Part shown: positions 43,695-56,295 of the stretch, one piece after another
How the letters are laid out: each line of letters begins with the position of its first letter
Numbering within the stretch: the stretch's first letter is position 1
NCBI GenBank assembly: GCA_019787685.1
Contig: JAHNUO010000007.1
Coordinates: 558,001-622,000, forward strand
DNA from: Chiua virens
Lineage: Eukaryota > Basidiomycota > Agaricomycetes > Boletales > Boletaceae
Length of the DNA: 64,000 nt
Direction of reading: 5' to 3'
Notes under the pieces: model-generated
Database searches by the model: none
The model's input: the letters and a program-made list of their open reading frames with translations, nothing else
Told to the model about the DNA's origin: nothing
Program-made: the position numbers and the translations under genes

Positions 43695-46204
43695 TCAGTC
43701 GTATCCTTTTCCGCTTCTCTCCTTCACTCTCTTCGGTTTCTTATGATGCTTCTTCCCGAATCCCTCTCCTACGCCATGGATAGCCGCACCGAACCTTCCT
43801 GATCCGAGCAGCGTGCCATCATTTGCTACCATATTTTGGTGTGGGTATATCATTCTCCTTGTAAACTCTTGTCCGTGCCGTGCAGATCCTTGTACGAAAG
43901 GACGCGACGAAATCGAAGCATCCTGTGCGAAGAACTCTTTGTCTAGTGCAAGTGATTTCGTACCGCTGGCTTGGACCATCAAAGCAGAGCCCTGATCCGA
44001 CGAAATCGTGGTCGAGGGGACGGGGACGGCGGCAATGTATGTGTCAGAACCTTTTACGACACGCGTAACAGGTGCTCGTTTCTTCCCTATCGCTCGAAGA
44101 AGTGACAATTCGTGCGTCCGTTTGTTGAACGATTCCTCTGACGTTCCCGGAGGTGGATGACAGAACAGGAGTCTACCGTTTACGTAGTCTTTGAGGATGT
44201 ACCTCGCTGCCCTTGCTTCATCTGGATTGCCCTGCCCCGAACGCATGAAACCTCGTGCGACTGCCCCGCACGTATATGCGTCAGTGAAACGATTGATCAC
44301 TCGAAAGGTACCACATACTGGCATAGGCAATCAACGAATCTTCCGCGGTCACATTTCCATCCCCACCCTCCTCATCGCTTTTCACCTTGATATTCAATCC
44401 GTACAGTGCTTCCAATACACTCTTGGGTATCCTTTTCACAACGAGTGCAACTGGTCCCGTGTATTCTCGCATCTGATCTATTGGTAGCACGCCGTCGCAA
44501 ACGAGTGCTGCTTTCGACGTCGCGAATTGCGGGAAAACCAAACCCGGACAATCACATAAGACGATGGTTGGAGAAAGGTGAATGGTTTGGAAATGCTTAG
44601 TTTTGCCTGGCGTAGAAGAGACGCTGACTTTTTTCTCTCCGAGAAGGGCGTTGATTGTACTTGACTTCCCGACGTTGGGATAACCGACGAGACCCACGAC
44701 GAGTTTTGTTAGTGGTTCCCCAGCGGGACCTTTAAAATCTAGGATGTTGTTGTCAACTAGCAATCCAAGACAGAAGAAGCTATCGCGTACGAGAAAGATC
44801 GGGGGCAGCAGAGATAAATAAGTCTTCAAGTTCCAGCACACTGAGAACTCTCGTCCTCGGATCCCGCCCGTCTGGGGTGTCTTCTTCTGTAGGTATGTAT
44901 CGAAATCTGTCATCATCAGATTCTGATGCAATATCAGAGCCTGGCGGTATCTCGTTTTCCTCGTCGTGGTCATCTGGGGTGTTGGGGCCTTCAGAGTCCG
45001 ATGACGATTCCGGTTCAACAATCATATTCGAAGTGGTCCTCTCTTGGTCCGCGACGGCGTCCGACCTTTGCTGTGAAATATTGGGTTCTGAGTCACGCTG
45101 GGCCAAGGTTTCACGCCGTGCTTGCTGCAAAGCCGCCGCGTTGGCGGCCGAAAAGAACGCGAACCGGATACCTTGCCCATCAAAATAATCAGCCCATATC
45201 CGTCTACAGCCCCACGGTCAAGTGAGCATGTGCACTGACGATAGTTGGCTATGACTGACCTTTGTGTTGCGGTCAATAGGTCAGCCTTGTTTACCAACAA
45301 CAAGCTTTTCCTGAGCCCCTTTCCGGTCCCAGCCTCACCCTCTGCGCCCTCCACGTCCTGCACATAAGATTCGAGATCATCGCATCGAAATTTTAGAGGA
45401 TTGCGTGCATCAACAATCTGCACCACGAGATGGGAGCGCTCAAGTACCCGCCAGAGCTGACGCCATACTTCAATATTGCGCTCAAAAGGCGTGAGGAGTA
45501 ACTTTTCCTCTTCCTGTAGCCTGTCAAGATATAAGAGAGGTGTGTAAACAGGAGTACCGCAGTCGGACAGGGAGAGGAAAGGTAGGAAATATACACACTG
45601 GGCTATTCCTCTCCTCCATTCCAAGAATGCGTCCTTCTCCTGTCGATCTAGCTGGACAGTGGTTATGCTCTTCGTCCAGGGTGGCCTTCTCGGTACTCTG
45701 AGATGCTGTTTGTTCGCATGATGTTTCCTGAGCGTGGACTGTTCCTCCGCCTCCGTGAGAAGATATGGATTCTGACTCGATGTCGTTTGTATGATTTTAA
45801 TATTGCGACGCTCTACATAACATCACCCGTATGAGCTGTAAGGATTAAAGAGAAGCATAAATCGAGAGATCAATCTCCCCGTACCGGCTGTAAATTCGGT
45901 GCCAGCCAACTGGGCGGTATTCAGGAACTCGTCGAGATCCCGTTCTTGAGTTACGGACTTCAAACGAGATGTTGAGTCTACATCGGTGGTATACTGTAAT
46001 TGTGTGGTCGACGTGAACGGAGAATTGCGAGTAAGAGATATGAGAGGCGTACAAGGCCTGATTCCTGCCTTTCCCGAGCATCTTTCACTTTGCGGTTGAT
46101 GATCGCTCGACCAAGGCCAGAGGGATTCTGATTTTTCTGTTTCTGAGGCTACACGACAGGATTTTCCATTGAAGGTTACTGAATATGAAATCTGCGCTCA
46201 CCAT
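43695..46204 (-). CDS. LSG1: Large subunit GTPase 1 (Lsg1), 60S maturation factor
   Basis: Circularly permuted GTPase that releases the export adaptor Nmd3 from pre-60S ribosomes in the cytoplasm. The first coding exon is only the ATG at 46202-46204, followed by a 56-base intron and then PQKQKNQNPSGLGRAIINRK. Next: YTTDVDSTSRLKSVTQERDL, TAQLAGTEFTAERRNIKIIQ, NPYLLTEAEEQSTLRKHHAN, VPRRPPWT. The permuted G domain follows in the order G5/G4-G1-G3: IVDARNPLKFRCDDLESYVQ, LLLVNKADLLT, then a long acidic insert, and VGLVGYPNVGKSSTINALLG (P-loop), STPGKTKHFQT and IVLCDCPGLVFP (DxPG). The C-terminus GLNIKV, DEARAARYILKDYVNGRLLF and a basic tail ending KERSGKGYD closes at 43695. About eight introns. 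The insert (44800-45050) is Ser/Asp/Glu-rich, as usual in this family. No break seen. Confidence 0.93.
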
Positions 46205-46485
46205 TCGTCGAATAGCGGGAATGACTTGGAGTAGTGATTGTAATGAGAAGAAGAGATCTAATGCGAGCTGACTGGTAGATGCTGATTAAGAGTCTAATGA
46301 TAACCGATCTAGGAAATACCCCTGAGTAGCGGGAGTGCACCACGATAGAAATCCATGTAAAGGACTCAAGCAAATCCATGCGCCGTTAGTTACTACAGCT
46401 TCGAATAAGGTATATCTATTAGAAACTACGACAGGTCTCTCGTAGGTCAGTTTAGTAAATAGATAATGTCTGCCAGGTTCATATG
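46205..46485. other. Promoter of LSG1
   Basis: 281 bases between LSG1 and TFA1, both on the minus strand; no gene seen. Confidence 0.4.
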
Positions 46486-48257
46486 CTACGAACGCGCCTG
46501 AAACACCTCGAAGTATGCCGTATACTCATCCGGCGTCATGAGATCTTGGTCCTCCTCCGTGACCTCTGAGAAAGGTTTCTGTACGCCGTTGACTGGAGGA
46601 AAGCAGATAAGTTACCAAGTTCGATAGACTATCGAAACAAAAATCGTACCAGAGACTAGAGGTTCGTCAGAAGTGTGGCTGGCTACTGCTTCCTGGTGAC
46701 CTAGTCCATTGAGATCACGAGGTTCAGGCTCTAGCTTCGCCACTTTCTTCGCAGTAACTCCCTCGTCATCCTCAGAACGAGATCTTTTTCGGTGTCCATT
46801 GAGTACACCATGTTGGATGAAATGCTTCGGTTCTTCCTCCTCCTCTTCTAGTTCCTCACTCCCTAGTCCCGATGGCGTTGCTTGAGTAGAAGCTGCATTC
46901 GAGGCAGCTAATGAAGCATAATATTGCTCATAATCTATCCACATAAATAAGCGAAGAAGGGACGTTTATCTCGTTCGACTTACAGTCCGCCTCGGTGTTG
47001 ATTTCTGATTTGACATCTTCAACAGGCTGCGGAGCCTGGGGCAGTCGAGAGGGACCAATGGTACCTAGACCTTTCAGTGACTCATCACCCAAAGGTACGG
47101 CAGGTTGTCCAGTTATCGTTCGTGCATTCTCTTGAATCCCGAGAGCCGTGAGATCTCCCGTGATGGTGCTTTTGAGATGCCATGCAGGAAGAAGGTTTTG
47201 TTGTCGTTTCGCTGCTGCCTCTGCGTCCCGTTCTTGTCGCCTTGTCGCCTCGTCTTTGTCCATTGACATGACAATCCCAACGCCTTCGTCTTGCCGACCA
47301 CCACCAGAGGAGCCCGCAACCTTTAGACCAGAGGACTGGCCAGCCTTCTGCTTCTCCGGATCGACGACATTATTTTTTATCCATGATGGTACATCCAGTC
47401 TGCAGGCGTGATTAGGAGATGTCCAACAGGAGACAGAACGAGACTGACGCAGGAAGAATCATAGATTCCGTTTTTCGTAGACCCTCAATAACGAAACGCA
47501 TTGCACGGTTGAAGCGCTGCATTCGATCCTGGCTCCCTTTTACGGATTCTGCATTTTCGTTGTCAATCACCTCTCCGTGGCAAATCTCACAGACAAAGAT
47601 TCCTTTGCTGAAATCCATAAGCTTGTCCACTTCCAGGGGCGTGTAGGATTTTCCACATTGTGGACAGATGTACCCTTTGTTATCTAGCTCCTGCGGGGGA
47701 ACGAGTATGAATGGGGTGAACAACCAATGCGATTCAAATGTGAAAACGGACATTTCGAAGGCCAGAATCAATTATCCTGCGCATCTCGGCAATTCGCCAC
47801 TTGACAACATCGCAGAAGTGTTTGTAATCGATATAATAGTATTGCTTGCCCACAGATCTTTGTGCGCCCTCTTTGAGTTCGTTTTGGCGGTAGCTGGAAC
47901 GACCATGAGGTCAGAAGCGTCGGGAAATTACAAAGGTGTGGACTCACACGTGCACCAGACGGTCATTCCCTAGGACGGCCATCAACTTGTTCAGTTCTTT
48001 GGCCTGGAGGCCCATTCGTCCCGCCAAATCGTCATCTTTAAGACTGCAGTGCTCAACGTGTCACACGAGGTTGCGAGAAAACGGAGAAAGTAATATTCAG
48101 CAGGAGTTCGGAAAGCTCCATGTCTCTACTATGTAAATACTTACACAGGGTGCCGGGCAAGTTGGTCCAAGATGATGATATATTTTGGCTCGTAAAATCC
48201 ACGTGCGACGTGTTGAACGAGGAGACGGAGTGTCTCTTGTTCTTCCTTTGTGGCCAT
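46486..48257 (-). CDS. TFA1: Transcription factor TFIIE alpha subunit
   Basis: General RNA polymerase II initiation factor subunit, nuclear, recruits TFIIH to the preinitiation complex. Start at 48257: MATKEEQETLRLLVQHVARG, then FYEPKYIIILDQLARHPV, the winged-helix beginning. The next exons carry LKDDDLAGRMGLQAKELNKL and the linker to VVKWRIAEMRRIID. The zinc ribbon follows at about 47560-47680: YICPQCGKSYTPLEVDKLMD, then FVCEICHGEVIDNENAE, four cysteines as C-x2-C and C-x2-C. After DRMQRFNRAMRFVIEGLRK comes a long variable region rich in charged residues (SEELEEEEEEP, KKVAKLEPEPRD). The end is the acidic helix VNGVQKPFSEVTEEDQDLMT and PDEYTAYFEVFQARS, typical of the TFIIH-binding C-terminus, at 46486. 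Length and order match fungal Tfa1. No break was seen. Confidence 0.92.
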
Positions 48258-48836
48258 CCAAAACACCCCGCCGCGCCACTATGAGCGTGCAAAGGCCCGA
48301 GAATGCGCCTTTTGCTCCGAATGTTAGCCTTGCGTCGAGCGGAACGTTTGGAAACAGAGACAAAGAGACAAACCGAGTTTTGAAGGAGTTGACTCGTGTC
48401 GGTCGCTTACGTCAGCTACTCATGAGTCCGACCGGGCCGGAGCCGACCCAGGCTTCTCGTTTTCAGACCACACGGTACAAGGTCATAGTAAGTTTCATAC
48501 ATATTCATTACTAGTCCAGTCATAACATATAACGAATCCTTGCAATGCCCGGCGCCATTGTTCCGAGTCGTACTAGCCTTTGTCCAGTCTGAGGGTCCCT
48601 CTCTTTCACCGTCACATCGCACACTCGTCGACTTTTATTCTGCTCATAAATATGGCCCCCTGAGGCCATGGCTACCGAGGACAGAGTTTGGGATAGGAGG
48701 CTCCTGTCCGAGTCCTTCTGACGTCAGAGTCGTCGCAGTTGACGTCGATCGTTGAGCGCAAACCATATAATAACCTCCCCTCTGCAAGAAAACGACCATC
48801 AGCTCCTAGTTCATTTCCACAACTACTCAGAAGAAG
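48258..48836. promoter_or_regulatory. Divergent promoter region, TFA1 / NmrA-like gene
   Basis: 579 bases between divergent start codons. It holds a perfect CRE palindrome TGACGTCA at 48719-48726 and a second half-match TGACGTCG at 48740-48747, then TATAATAA at 48766-48773, 64 bases before the NmrA-like start. The two GACGTC cores suggest a bZIP (ATF/CREB-type) regulator of the NmrA-like gene, for example a stress factor; this rests on motif only. Confidence 0.5.
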
Positions 48837-50241
48837 ATGTCTGCACGCATTGTTACAGTCTTTGGTGCCACTGGTAAACAAGGTACCCCTTCGTCGTCTC
48901 TGCTCTACATGACCGATTTTTACGTTTTGGTAGGTTCTTCCGTCCTCAGGGCATTGCTTGAGGACGGGACATTCACTCCAAGGGCGGTTACGCGCAACCC
49001 CAATTCGGAGAAGGCGCTGAAAATCAAGCAACTCGGCGCTGAAGTTGTACAAGGCGACCTCTGGAACGTGGAATCTCTCAAGAACGCTATGAAGGGTGCC
49101 GAGGGTGTATTTGGCGTAAAATTACCTCATTTTCATCGTATCATACAAAGCTAACTATCTGAGCACCCAGGTCACTGACTATTTTGATCCCAAGATTTCG
49201 GCTCAAGACCCGACCAGCGAAGTGGTGCTGGGAACGAACATGGTAGACGCTGCAATTGCAGTCGGAGTCAAGTTCTTCGTTTGGAGGTGCCATGGCATAT
49301 TTTCCTGATAACCCTCCGTGTCCAATGCTGATAATTTTAGCTCCCTCCCCAACTGCACTCGAGTGTCAAACGGGAAATATCGAAACGTGCACCACTTTGA
49401 TAGTAAGTTACTTCCAGGTTGCCATGTATTTCTAACATGATATATCCCCGACTAGACAAAGCTAATGTCGATGACTATCTTCGAGACAGTCAGCTCTCGC
49501 ATGCGATCCTTGACTTGGGTACGTCCATCTACGTTTCAAGTTGAAAACAATGTTTGAAAAGGTGCAGGATGGTTTGCTGAGAACACGTTCAAGTCAGTGG
49601 TCCGCATGAAATCTTCGAATTATTCCCGAGTTGATTTACGGTTGCATAAGTTACAACTGTCTGACTCTGTTACCGGACTCAGTCTTCCTACGAGCTTACC
49701 ATTCCGAAGTTCAATCCAAACAGTCCACAGTATTTCATCTGGATTGAACGTGACCTTGGTCAATGCGTACTCGCGCTCCTCAATCACTACAAGGACAACC
49801 CGGCGAACATTCTCGGACAAACCTTCTATGCAGTTAGCGACAAGATGAGTTATACAGAGTATGCTAAAGTGATCGAGAAAGGTGGTGTAATGTTCAGTAT
49901 GCAAGTTTAGTACTTTGGTACTCATTTACACTGGTGCAGCGATTGGAAAGCCCGTTCGTTTTGTGAGCGGCGGATCCAGCGGAATGGAGGTGAGGGTTCT
50001 TCATCGTGGCTCATTTCAGTGATCGTTCACTTGCCGAATTCGTCCAGGAAATTGATGAGATGGTATGTATCCCGATCTTGAAGTGATGTCATCTTACCCC
50101 TAGATGCAGTATGAATTCCAATCTGAGTTCGGTTTCTACCCGCACGCTAGTATTCCCGACCCTCGTCTGGAGCGTCTTGGAGTGAAGTTCCACGGGAACG
50201 CCGCGTTTGCGGAGCAGGAATTGAAGAAGAGATACGCCTAA
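48837..50241 (+). CDS. NmrA-like NAD(P)-binding protein
   Basis: Atypical short-chain dehydrogenase of the NmrA/HSCARG family, which bind NAD(P) and often act as redox sensors or reductases. The first exon MSARIVTVFGATGKQG carries the G-A-T-G-x-x-G dinucleotide motif, followed (after an intron at 48882-48931) by SSVLRALLEDGTFTPRAVTR and NPNSEKALKIKQLGAEVVQG. Then DLWNVESLKNAMKGAEGVFG, GTNMVDAAIAVGVKFFVW and YRNVHHFDNKANVDDYLRDS, ILDLGWFAENTF. Later exons: NPNSPQYFIWIERDLGQCVL, SYTEYAKVIEK and HASIPDPRLERLGVKFHGN, ending EQELKKRYA at 50241. About nine exons. The Tyr-x-x-x-Lys of true SDRs is absent, as usual in NmrA proteins. TATA at 48766-48773 and CRE sites upstream suggest stress-type control. 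Confidence 0.88.
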
Positions 50242-50832
50242 AGCGCTTTTTCGGCGTTATCATGAGTTTGGACGTTAAGATGTCTTGATCCATGGTTTGA
50301 AGAGTGGTTGTCTCAGGAGCATTGAATTAGTCGTTCTGAATGATTACGCTATTGTGTACTATAGGGGGGGATGGTAAGATGGTAATACATTGATGACACA
50401 TTTGCCGTTGCGTTTGCTCAACTTGAAGCGGCCGCCAGTGAGCGCTTCAAGGAGCCCGTACGTTAGGACGGGTTTGGGTTGACTTATCCGGCAACCCAAA
50501 ACGAAGTCGAAGTTTAGACCTGCTTGATCGATCATATACATAAGTCACGTAAACAACCATGATCTCATACAAGCCCTGTCGCCCCGTGCCCGGAACCTCC
50601 ATGATGTCTGAGTACGAGACAAACTTGGATCCTTTGATCCAGGTATCAGCTAGCACCGGATGAAGTCGATCGACCTTGCCGCTATTCGTGATTCGAAATC
50701 CTTCTCAGCCCTCCAAGCCATTTATTTAGGTGATACACAGTAACACACGAAACGAAGGATACAAACCTACACGTGCCATCCATCATCCGGCAAATTGTAC
50801 GTACAACTTGAACGAAATATCCAACGAAACGA
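50242..50832. other. Intergenic, convergent 3' regions, nothing recognised
   Basis: Small frames only. Confidence 0.4.
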
Positions 50833-52363
50833 TCAAGTGGTCCACGAAGATACACCCTCCCGATCAGGTTCATATGCGCAGCAACCCATAGCTTCGAAAA
50901 ACCTGTTCCGGTCCTCCTCCCTTCTGCACAGCACGCTGTTACCAGCACCCATGCATTTTCCATCGGCACAACGTTGACCCTCGCCGTTCGGGCTGTTCAC
51001 CTGAAAACCGACCGACGAGCCCAAGAGACTTGAGGGATCTGCGAGGCATCCTTTTCCCGGATCGCGCCGCAGGGGAGGTAGAAGGGAGGGTAATGTTGAC
51101 GGATCAGAGGCATAATTGTAGATATGCATACGTTGCGCAGACGAAAGAGAAGGTGCTAATAATCCAAGAATGTATAGTTTAAGTTCGATCGGTAGAGCGT
51201 AGAAAGGGAATAGTGATGTGGCAGTCCGTAAAGGCGGAGATGTTGGTCGGGAGGGGGTCCCCGTTATTACTGAAGACTTGGAACGCATGAGCGACGGCCG
51301 CGAATATCGCAAGAGGATAAGAGCTTCCTTCTCCGTTTGTCGCTTCCAGTAGTTATTTCGCATGAGAACTCTTTGAAGCGCGCGTTCCGCGTCCCTCATC
51401 CCGTCTTCCGTTTCTGGATCGCTTGATATGTCAGCATCCGACGGCTGCTGAGTAATAAGCCTACCAGTATCTGGCAACGCGGGCGACGGAATGAGCTGGT
51501 TGGCATATATCTCCACTTTCGTGATACCCCAGTTTCCTCGTTCGATGGCTCGAACGATTTCCCAAACTCCATTTACTCCGAGGCTGTTCCCACTGCTTTT
51601 GAATGTTTGAAGATGACACACTCCATCGTTGTTTCTGTGGGAGTTCCCCGAAATCCAAGCACCGATTGCCGGTGCGCTTCGAGCAGTTAGGCCGACAGAA
51701 TTGATGTGTAGTTCATGGAGGTGACGCGAACGAAGAAATGGAAGGAAATGTTGCGCAAATGCATCACCTAACTGGTTGTTGTTTGTGAGTGATAGAAATC
51801 GGAGCCGTGAGTCGTTTATGGCGTTTGCAAGAGACGAGAGAACCGCGGCATCCGGAAGAAGCGCATTCTAAAACACACAATGTAAAAGGCATGAGGACGA
51901 CAGACACTGTTACGAGCACGAACACTGGACAGCCATAGCGCTCTCAACGCCTCGTTCCCTCGAATATAGTCCGCAATCACCTGTAATCCTTTGCAACCAA
52001 GGTCGGTGCAATTCAGATAAATCTCGCACAACGCAATTCGATGCCTGGAACCCGCTGTGGAACAGAGGTAGTTGAATAGAAGGGATATTCCATCGTCGCC
52101 GAGCGGATTATGACTCAATGTCAACTTGGTGACCGCAAAACGTTGGGTAGTCAACTGAGAAATAATTTTCTGAGCACCTTGAGATGCACAAATAATCGTA
52201 AGATGTGCAGGCCAGCGATGATCAACTCCTGGAACATACCCGTGGCTCCATGTAGCCCTTCATCTGTGCGGTTCAAGTGAGAGCGGGTGGACAGTGGGAC
52301 AGCTTGTAGTTTGGCAGAGGATGAACGGGCGGGAATAGCTTTCAAGGATGTCTGGGGTTCCAT
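50833..52363 (-). CDS. Leucine-rich-repeat (RNI-like) protein with F-box-like segment
   Basis: Start at 52363 (MEPQTSLKAIPARSSS), an intron with donor just after GLHGAT (about 52190-52240), then GAQKIISQLTTQRFAVTKLT. Ribonuclease-inhibitor-type leucine-rich repeats follow: LTLSHNPLGDDGISLLFNYL, CEIYLNCTDLGCKGLQVIAD, NEALRALWLSSVRARNALLP, LRFLSLTNNNQLGDAFAQHF, FKSSGNSLGVNGVWEIVRAI and ITKVEIYANQL. These have the LxxLxLSxNxLGDxG spacing. After a Ser/Pro linker, LPIELKLYILGLLAPSLSSA (about 51180) is F-box-like. The C-terminus (SVLCRREEDRNRFFEAMGCC) ends at 50833. A scaffold or ubiquitin-ligase adaptor function is plausible from the F-box-like part, but it lies after rather than before the repeats, which is unusual, so treat as inference. 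Cytosolic; no signal or membrane segment. Confidence 0.7.
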
Positions 52364-52789
52364 TTAAGATTATTTTCGATGTCGTGGTTTCAGGGCAGAG
52401 AACCTGTTACTCCGCGAATCGAGGAAGTATGTGTGTGTAAAGCGACCATCAACGCGGACGAAATAAGGACTTGGTACGTACAGATTCAGCCTGTTTCATA
52501 TGTCTCGAGCGGCCAGTGACACCGAGTTACCCCAGTAGGAAAAGCGAGTTGCGTGGTTACAAATCAATTGACTCCTGTTGCTAACACCAGCACCTGATAC
52601 AAGAAATATTGCAAAGCTCGAAGAGGTGAACGTGTGGAAAGAAAAGAAGAAGTGATATTCCAGTCTGGTAAGTACTGAACTATCTGTATCAGATAGTGGC
52701 CAACCGGCTGCCAACGCATAGTCGTTACATAACCTAGCACACGTCACATCTAATCTTGGGCCTACATGTCGCATGGGGGCCACCGATGA
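52364..52789. other. Intergenic, nothing recognised
   Basis: Contains the promoter of the LRR gene and the 3' flank of the first WW-membrane gene. Confidence 0.4.
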
Positions 52790-55700
52790 CTAGCTTGCGT
52801 GAGAATTGGCCTGCCAGTGGGAGCCGCTGTTCGGTGGATCGAGGACGACGGCAGGTGTCTCTATGGTCTGCATAGGATGACTCTCTCCGGAATGGGATTG
52901 GGATATTATGGATTTTCGGGAGAATAACGAGGTGAACTGGTGCAAATGGTTGAACCCAAGTGTTCCGAAAGACACGTTGTTGCTGCTGCCTTCGTCACGG
53001 TCTAGTCCTTCAGTCGTCACATGCTTTGGATCGGACTGGAACCACCAGTAATGACACCTGTCTCGAGTAGTCCAAATGCACCATGCAATCGAAAGCATTA
53101 CTACGAGTATGAATGCTCCCGCGCCACCACGCCAACCTGTATCGCCTGGATAAAGCCACTGGATCGAAGAAGCTACGAAAAAGAAAATCATGCTGCACAA
53201 CAGTGATCACCACAATTCTTGCCTAAAACATCAGATTGGGACACTCACCCCCACATGAGGAAAGATTGCGGTAGACTGTGAATGATGGCAAGATTCTCGA
53301 GGCCATGTTTTTCAGTGCCACAATCCATCCAAGAATTTGGCCTGCTCTACATTAGAGGTCTCGCACACGTCAAATAGTTATAGACTAACAGCTTCAGATG
53401 GAGTCCTCGCGTTCGTGCGACTGTGAACCATGAGGATCAAACCGAGGATAATGCTCGCCATGCTTGCTACTAATGACATATAAGTAAAGAACTGCGGAAG
53501 TGAGGGCACTTGGCCCAACGCTTGAAGAAATGAGACATTGGCGTTCAACAGGACAGTTGCCTGGTCAGGGGTTAGTTACCTTGTTCGGAAATCGAAGGTT
53601 CTGTCTGCTCACTAGAAGAACACTGGCTACTTCGAGTTCGCTATACAACTTGGCGACGAGCCTGTTCCAAGTCTCCCGGTTCACGATGTCATCGACATAG
53701 ATTTTATGTAACTCCCGCACTTTGTGCACGGGCGTCATGAATAACAACGGTGCAACTGTCGTCATGAGTAGCGAAGGATGATATTGCCAGCCATAGATCC
53801 TTTGATCGAGATCAAGGCGGGCACAATCTTCCCCATGAAAGTGAAGGAAATAGACGTGATCTGAAACCATGAACAAGAGGCCCTGAAAAGAAAGACACAA
53901 ACGTACAAAATTCCGACATGATTCGACCTGCGGAGCATCAGTGGGCATCCTATAAACCACTGAACGAAATCTGATGTACCTATGATTATCACGAAATGTT
54001 CATGCTTCTCTGGTTCGTTGGCTAAATAAACGGGAGGTAAGCAAGTTTGATAACAGAAGGAGGAACCTACATACGATGGACTTTTTCAATGAGAGATAAA
54101 TGACTTTCTAGCTCCTCGGTATTTAAAGGAGAAGTCGGCTTTCTCGACGTCAGGTGATCTGTATAACAATTGAACACGCACAGAAGATTAGAAGCGAGTT
54201 ACTCACCACATATACCATGAGAAATCATCCTCACAACCTCATCTTTCAGTGCTTTAGTGACCTCACAGAAGTCAGGGTAGAGACTCCAGTGGCGCCTAAA
54301 ATTGCCTCGGATCATCGATGTAACATATTCATACGACTAACAAAATGATAGTGTGTCAGGCCAATGGATATTGACATCATGGAGGGTAGCGCGTACATCA
54401 CACACCAATAGTGTTCTTGGATGGCCAAACCTAGTGGATTCAAAATCGTTCGGACCCCGCAGCATCAGGAACCGAAGCTCACCTTTGTGGGGAGTTGAGA
54501 GGATGCCTCGGCAGTCCTTCAAAATCTCGTACGCCTCCCATTCATCCAGCCAGAAGAGACACCTGGTTCGCGGATTCACGAAATAATAACAGCACATTAC
54601 ACCTAGCTCGTCGACCTTAGGTTCCAAAACTAGTTGAACATCGTCGATATCAAGGGATTCAGTGAGGTTCCAGTTCCTGATTTCAGTTTGCAACTCGGTG
54701 AACAAGAAGGTTCTGAAATACTCGATGTCCTCGTGGGTCTCGGGGTCACATATATCCACTTCCGTAAACGTTTTCTTAGGTCCACATATGAGATATACTG
54801 ATGAAAATGCTGTTTGTATTCACTGACCGTCTCGTCGTGCACAAAGTAAAGGGTACCTTCCGGATGCCGATGGGCCGTCCACCCCTCTGGGACGTCTCTG
54901 AATGCAAGTCAGAAGAAGAAAGCATTCTCGCGACAATGAAACGAACTGTAGCGTCTTTGGGTACTCGAACCACATCGCTTCAATCTTGTGGTCGCATCCG
55001 GATGGAGGTCTATTGTATTACATGAACTCTGGGCTCATTTACTCATTTCAAGGACCATACCTAGTCCTACCGCGCTCATATCGGAGTACACCACTAGTTG
55101 ACATCGGAAAGAAACGGTATCCATCTTGACTCGCATCATCCACGTTTGGCATGGCAGTAGTGTTTTCGAATGCCATAACATCACTTAATCCGCCCCTCCT
55201 TAGTGTGGTAGAAGAGCTAGAACCGAGGAACGAAACGTCTGGGATGGGTGTCGGAATGTGAACATGAGCGGGAGGACCACGATATTCTCGATACAAGGAT
55301 TGCCCTGAACGTGTGGAGATACGAGACATCCGGGAGATGGACAGCCGAGAAGGTGATCTACTTGACAATGACGAGGTTTCTGCTGTCAAGCCATTCGTTC
55401 GATGCTGTGGGTTTGGAGAGGGAGATGGGTGCGCATGAAAAGCCGAGCTTGGTGTGTGAATGTCCTGAGGATTGTGGACATCCGTACTTGAATCTGTCTC
55501 AGGGATAGGGTTATTCACAACACGAGAAGTGTCATGAATCATCGAATCGGGCTCATCATGAATTGGTATCTCGTCAGGGTTCCATAGGGCATCTCGCGAG
55601 TAGCGTCTCGCAGTAGTAGGTGGGATAAGATGTCCACCAGATCGACTTCTTTCAGTGATGTAGGGCAAGTCCGTATGAGAATGCCAGCCACGTCGTAGGG

Positions 55701-55962
55701 TACCAGAAAATCCAGGTGAAGGGACGTTCATGGGGTAGACGATACCATTATCATCTTGAGCGGCTATTGAAGTTGATCCTTGACGCTGGCGGAGCACTGG
55801 ACTATTTGAATCTGAAGTACGAGTCCATCGACGAAGGGAAGAGAGGAATGCAAGAAACCGATTGATCAGCCTATACGGCGTTAAACCACGGGAGGATACC
55901 AAGAACTTGAGCAAACGACTCAAAGATCGAGTCAGCAGTCGCTTTAATGTCGAGAAAGACAT
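52790..55962 (-). CDS. WW-domain/transmembrane protein, tandem copy A
   Basis: Start at 55962 (MSFSTLKRLLTRSLSRLLKF). A basic amphipathic leader (LINRFLAFLSSLRRW) and about 280 disordered, Ser/Pro/Arg-rich residues precede a WW domain near 54800-54890 (VPEGWTAHRHPEGTLYFVHD). A second WW-like segment follows (CCYYFVNPRTRCLFWLDEWE, 54520-54600) after FRTFLFTELQTEIRNWNLTE. A helical region reads HGEDCARLDLDQRIYGWQYH, LLFMTPVHKVRELHKIYVDD, NRETWNRLVAKLYSELEVAS. The C-terminus carries several hydrophobic stretches (about 53430-53480 and 53080-53200) and a tail IWTTRDRCHYWWFQSDPK. Families with this layout (two WW-like motifs, C-terminal membrane spans) are expanded in Agaricomycetes and uncharacterised. 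WW domains bind proline-rich ligands; the membrane location and partner are inference. It is the first of three copies on one strand. Confidence 0.72.
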
Positions 55963-56295
55963 AAGGCCAAACTGTGGCGAGCTTGCGTGGAATCCTACGA
56001 ACAGATGCAAAATAAGTGGGAAAGGAAGGAAGGAAGGAAGGAAGGGAGTGCTACGGGCAATATTAATGAGGCAGTGTAGCACGTTGCATCAAGATAAGGA
56101 CTCAGAATGCAGGTTACTGTGGTACATAGCAGGATTACGCACTTCCTGTGTATGTACCTAGATTCTGGAAACATCGTTTGATAAGTTGCGGTGCCTCGGC
56201 ACAAGGTTAAGAAGCAAGTTTGATCACAGGGCCAGTCATGTAACCATTTGAACGCTGCGAACGACGACTGAACGCGACAATTGGGAATGGTTCCA
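55963..56295. other. Intergenic with GGAA microsatellite
   Basis: A (GGAA)n run at 56024-56045 lies 62 bases upstream of the copy A start codon. No gene seen. Confidence 0.5.
56024..56045 (+). repeat. GGAA microsatellite
   Basis: About five tandem GGAA units in the promoter of WW-membrane gene copy A (TTCC on its coding strand). Confidence 0.85.
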
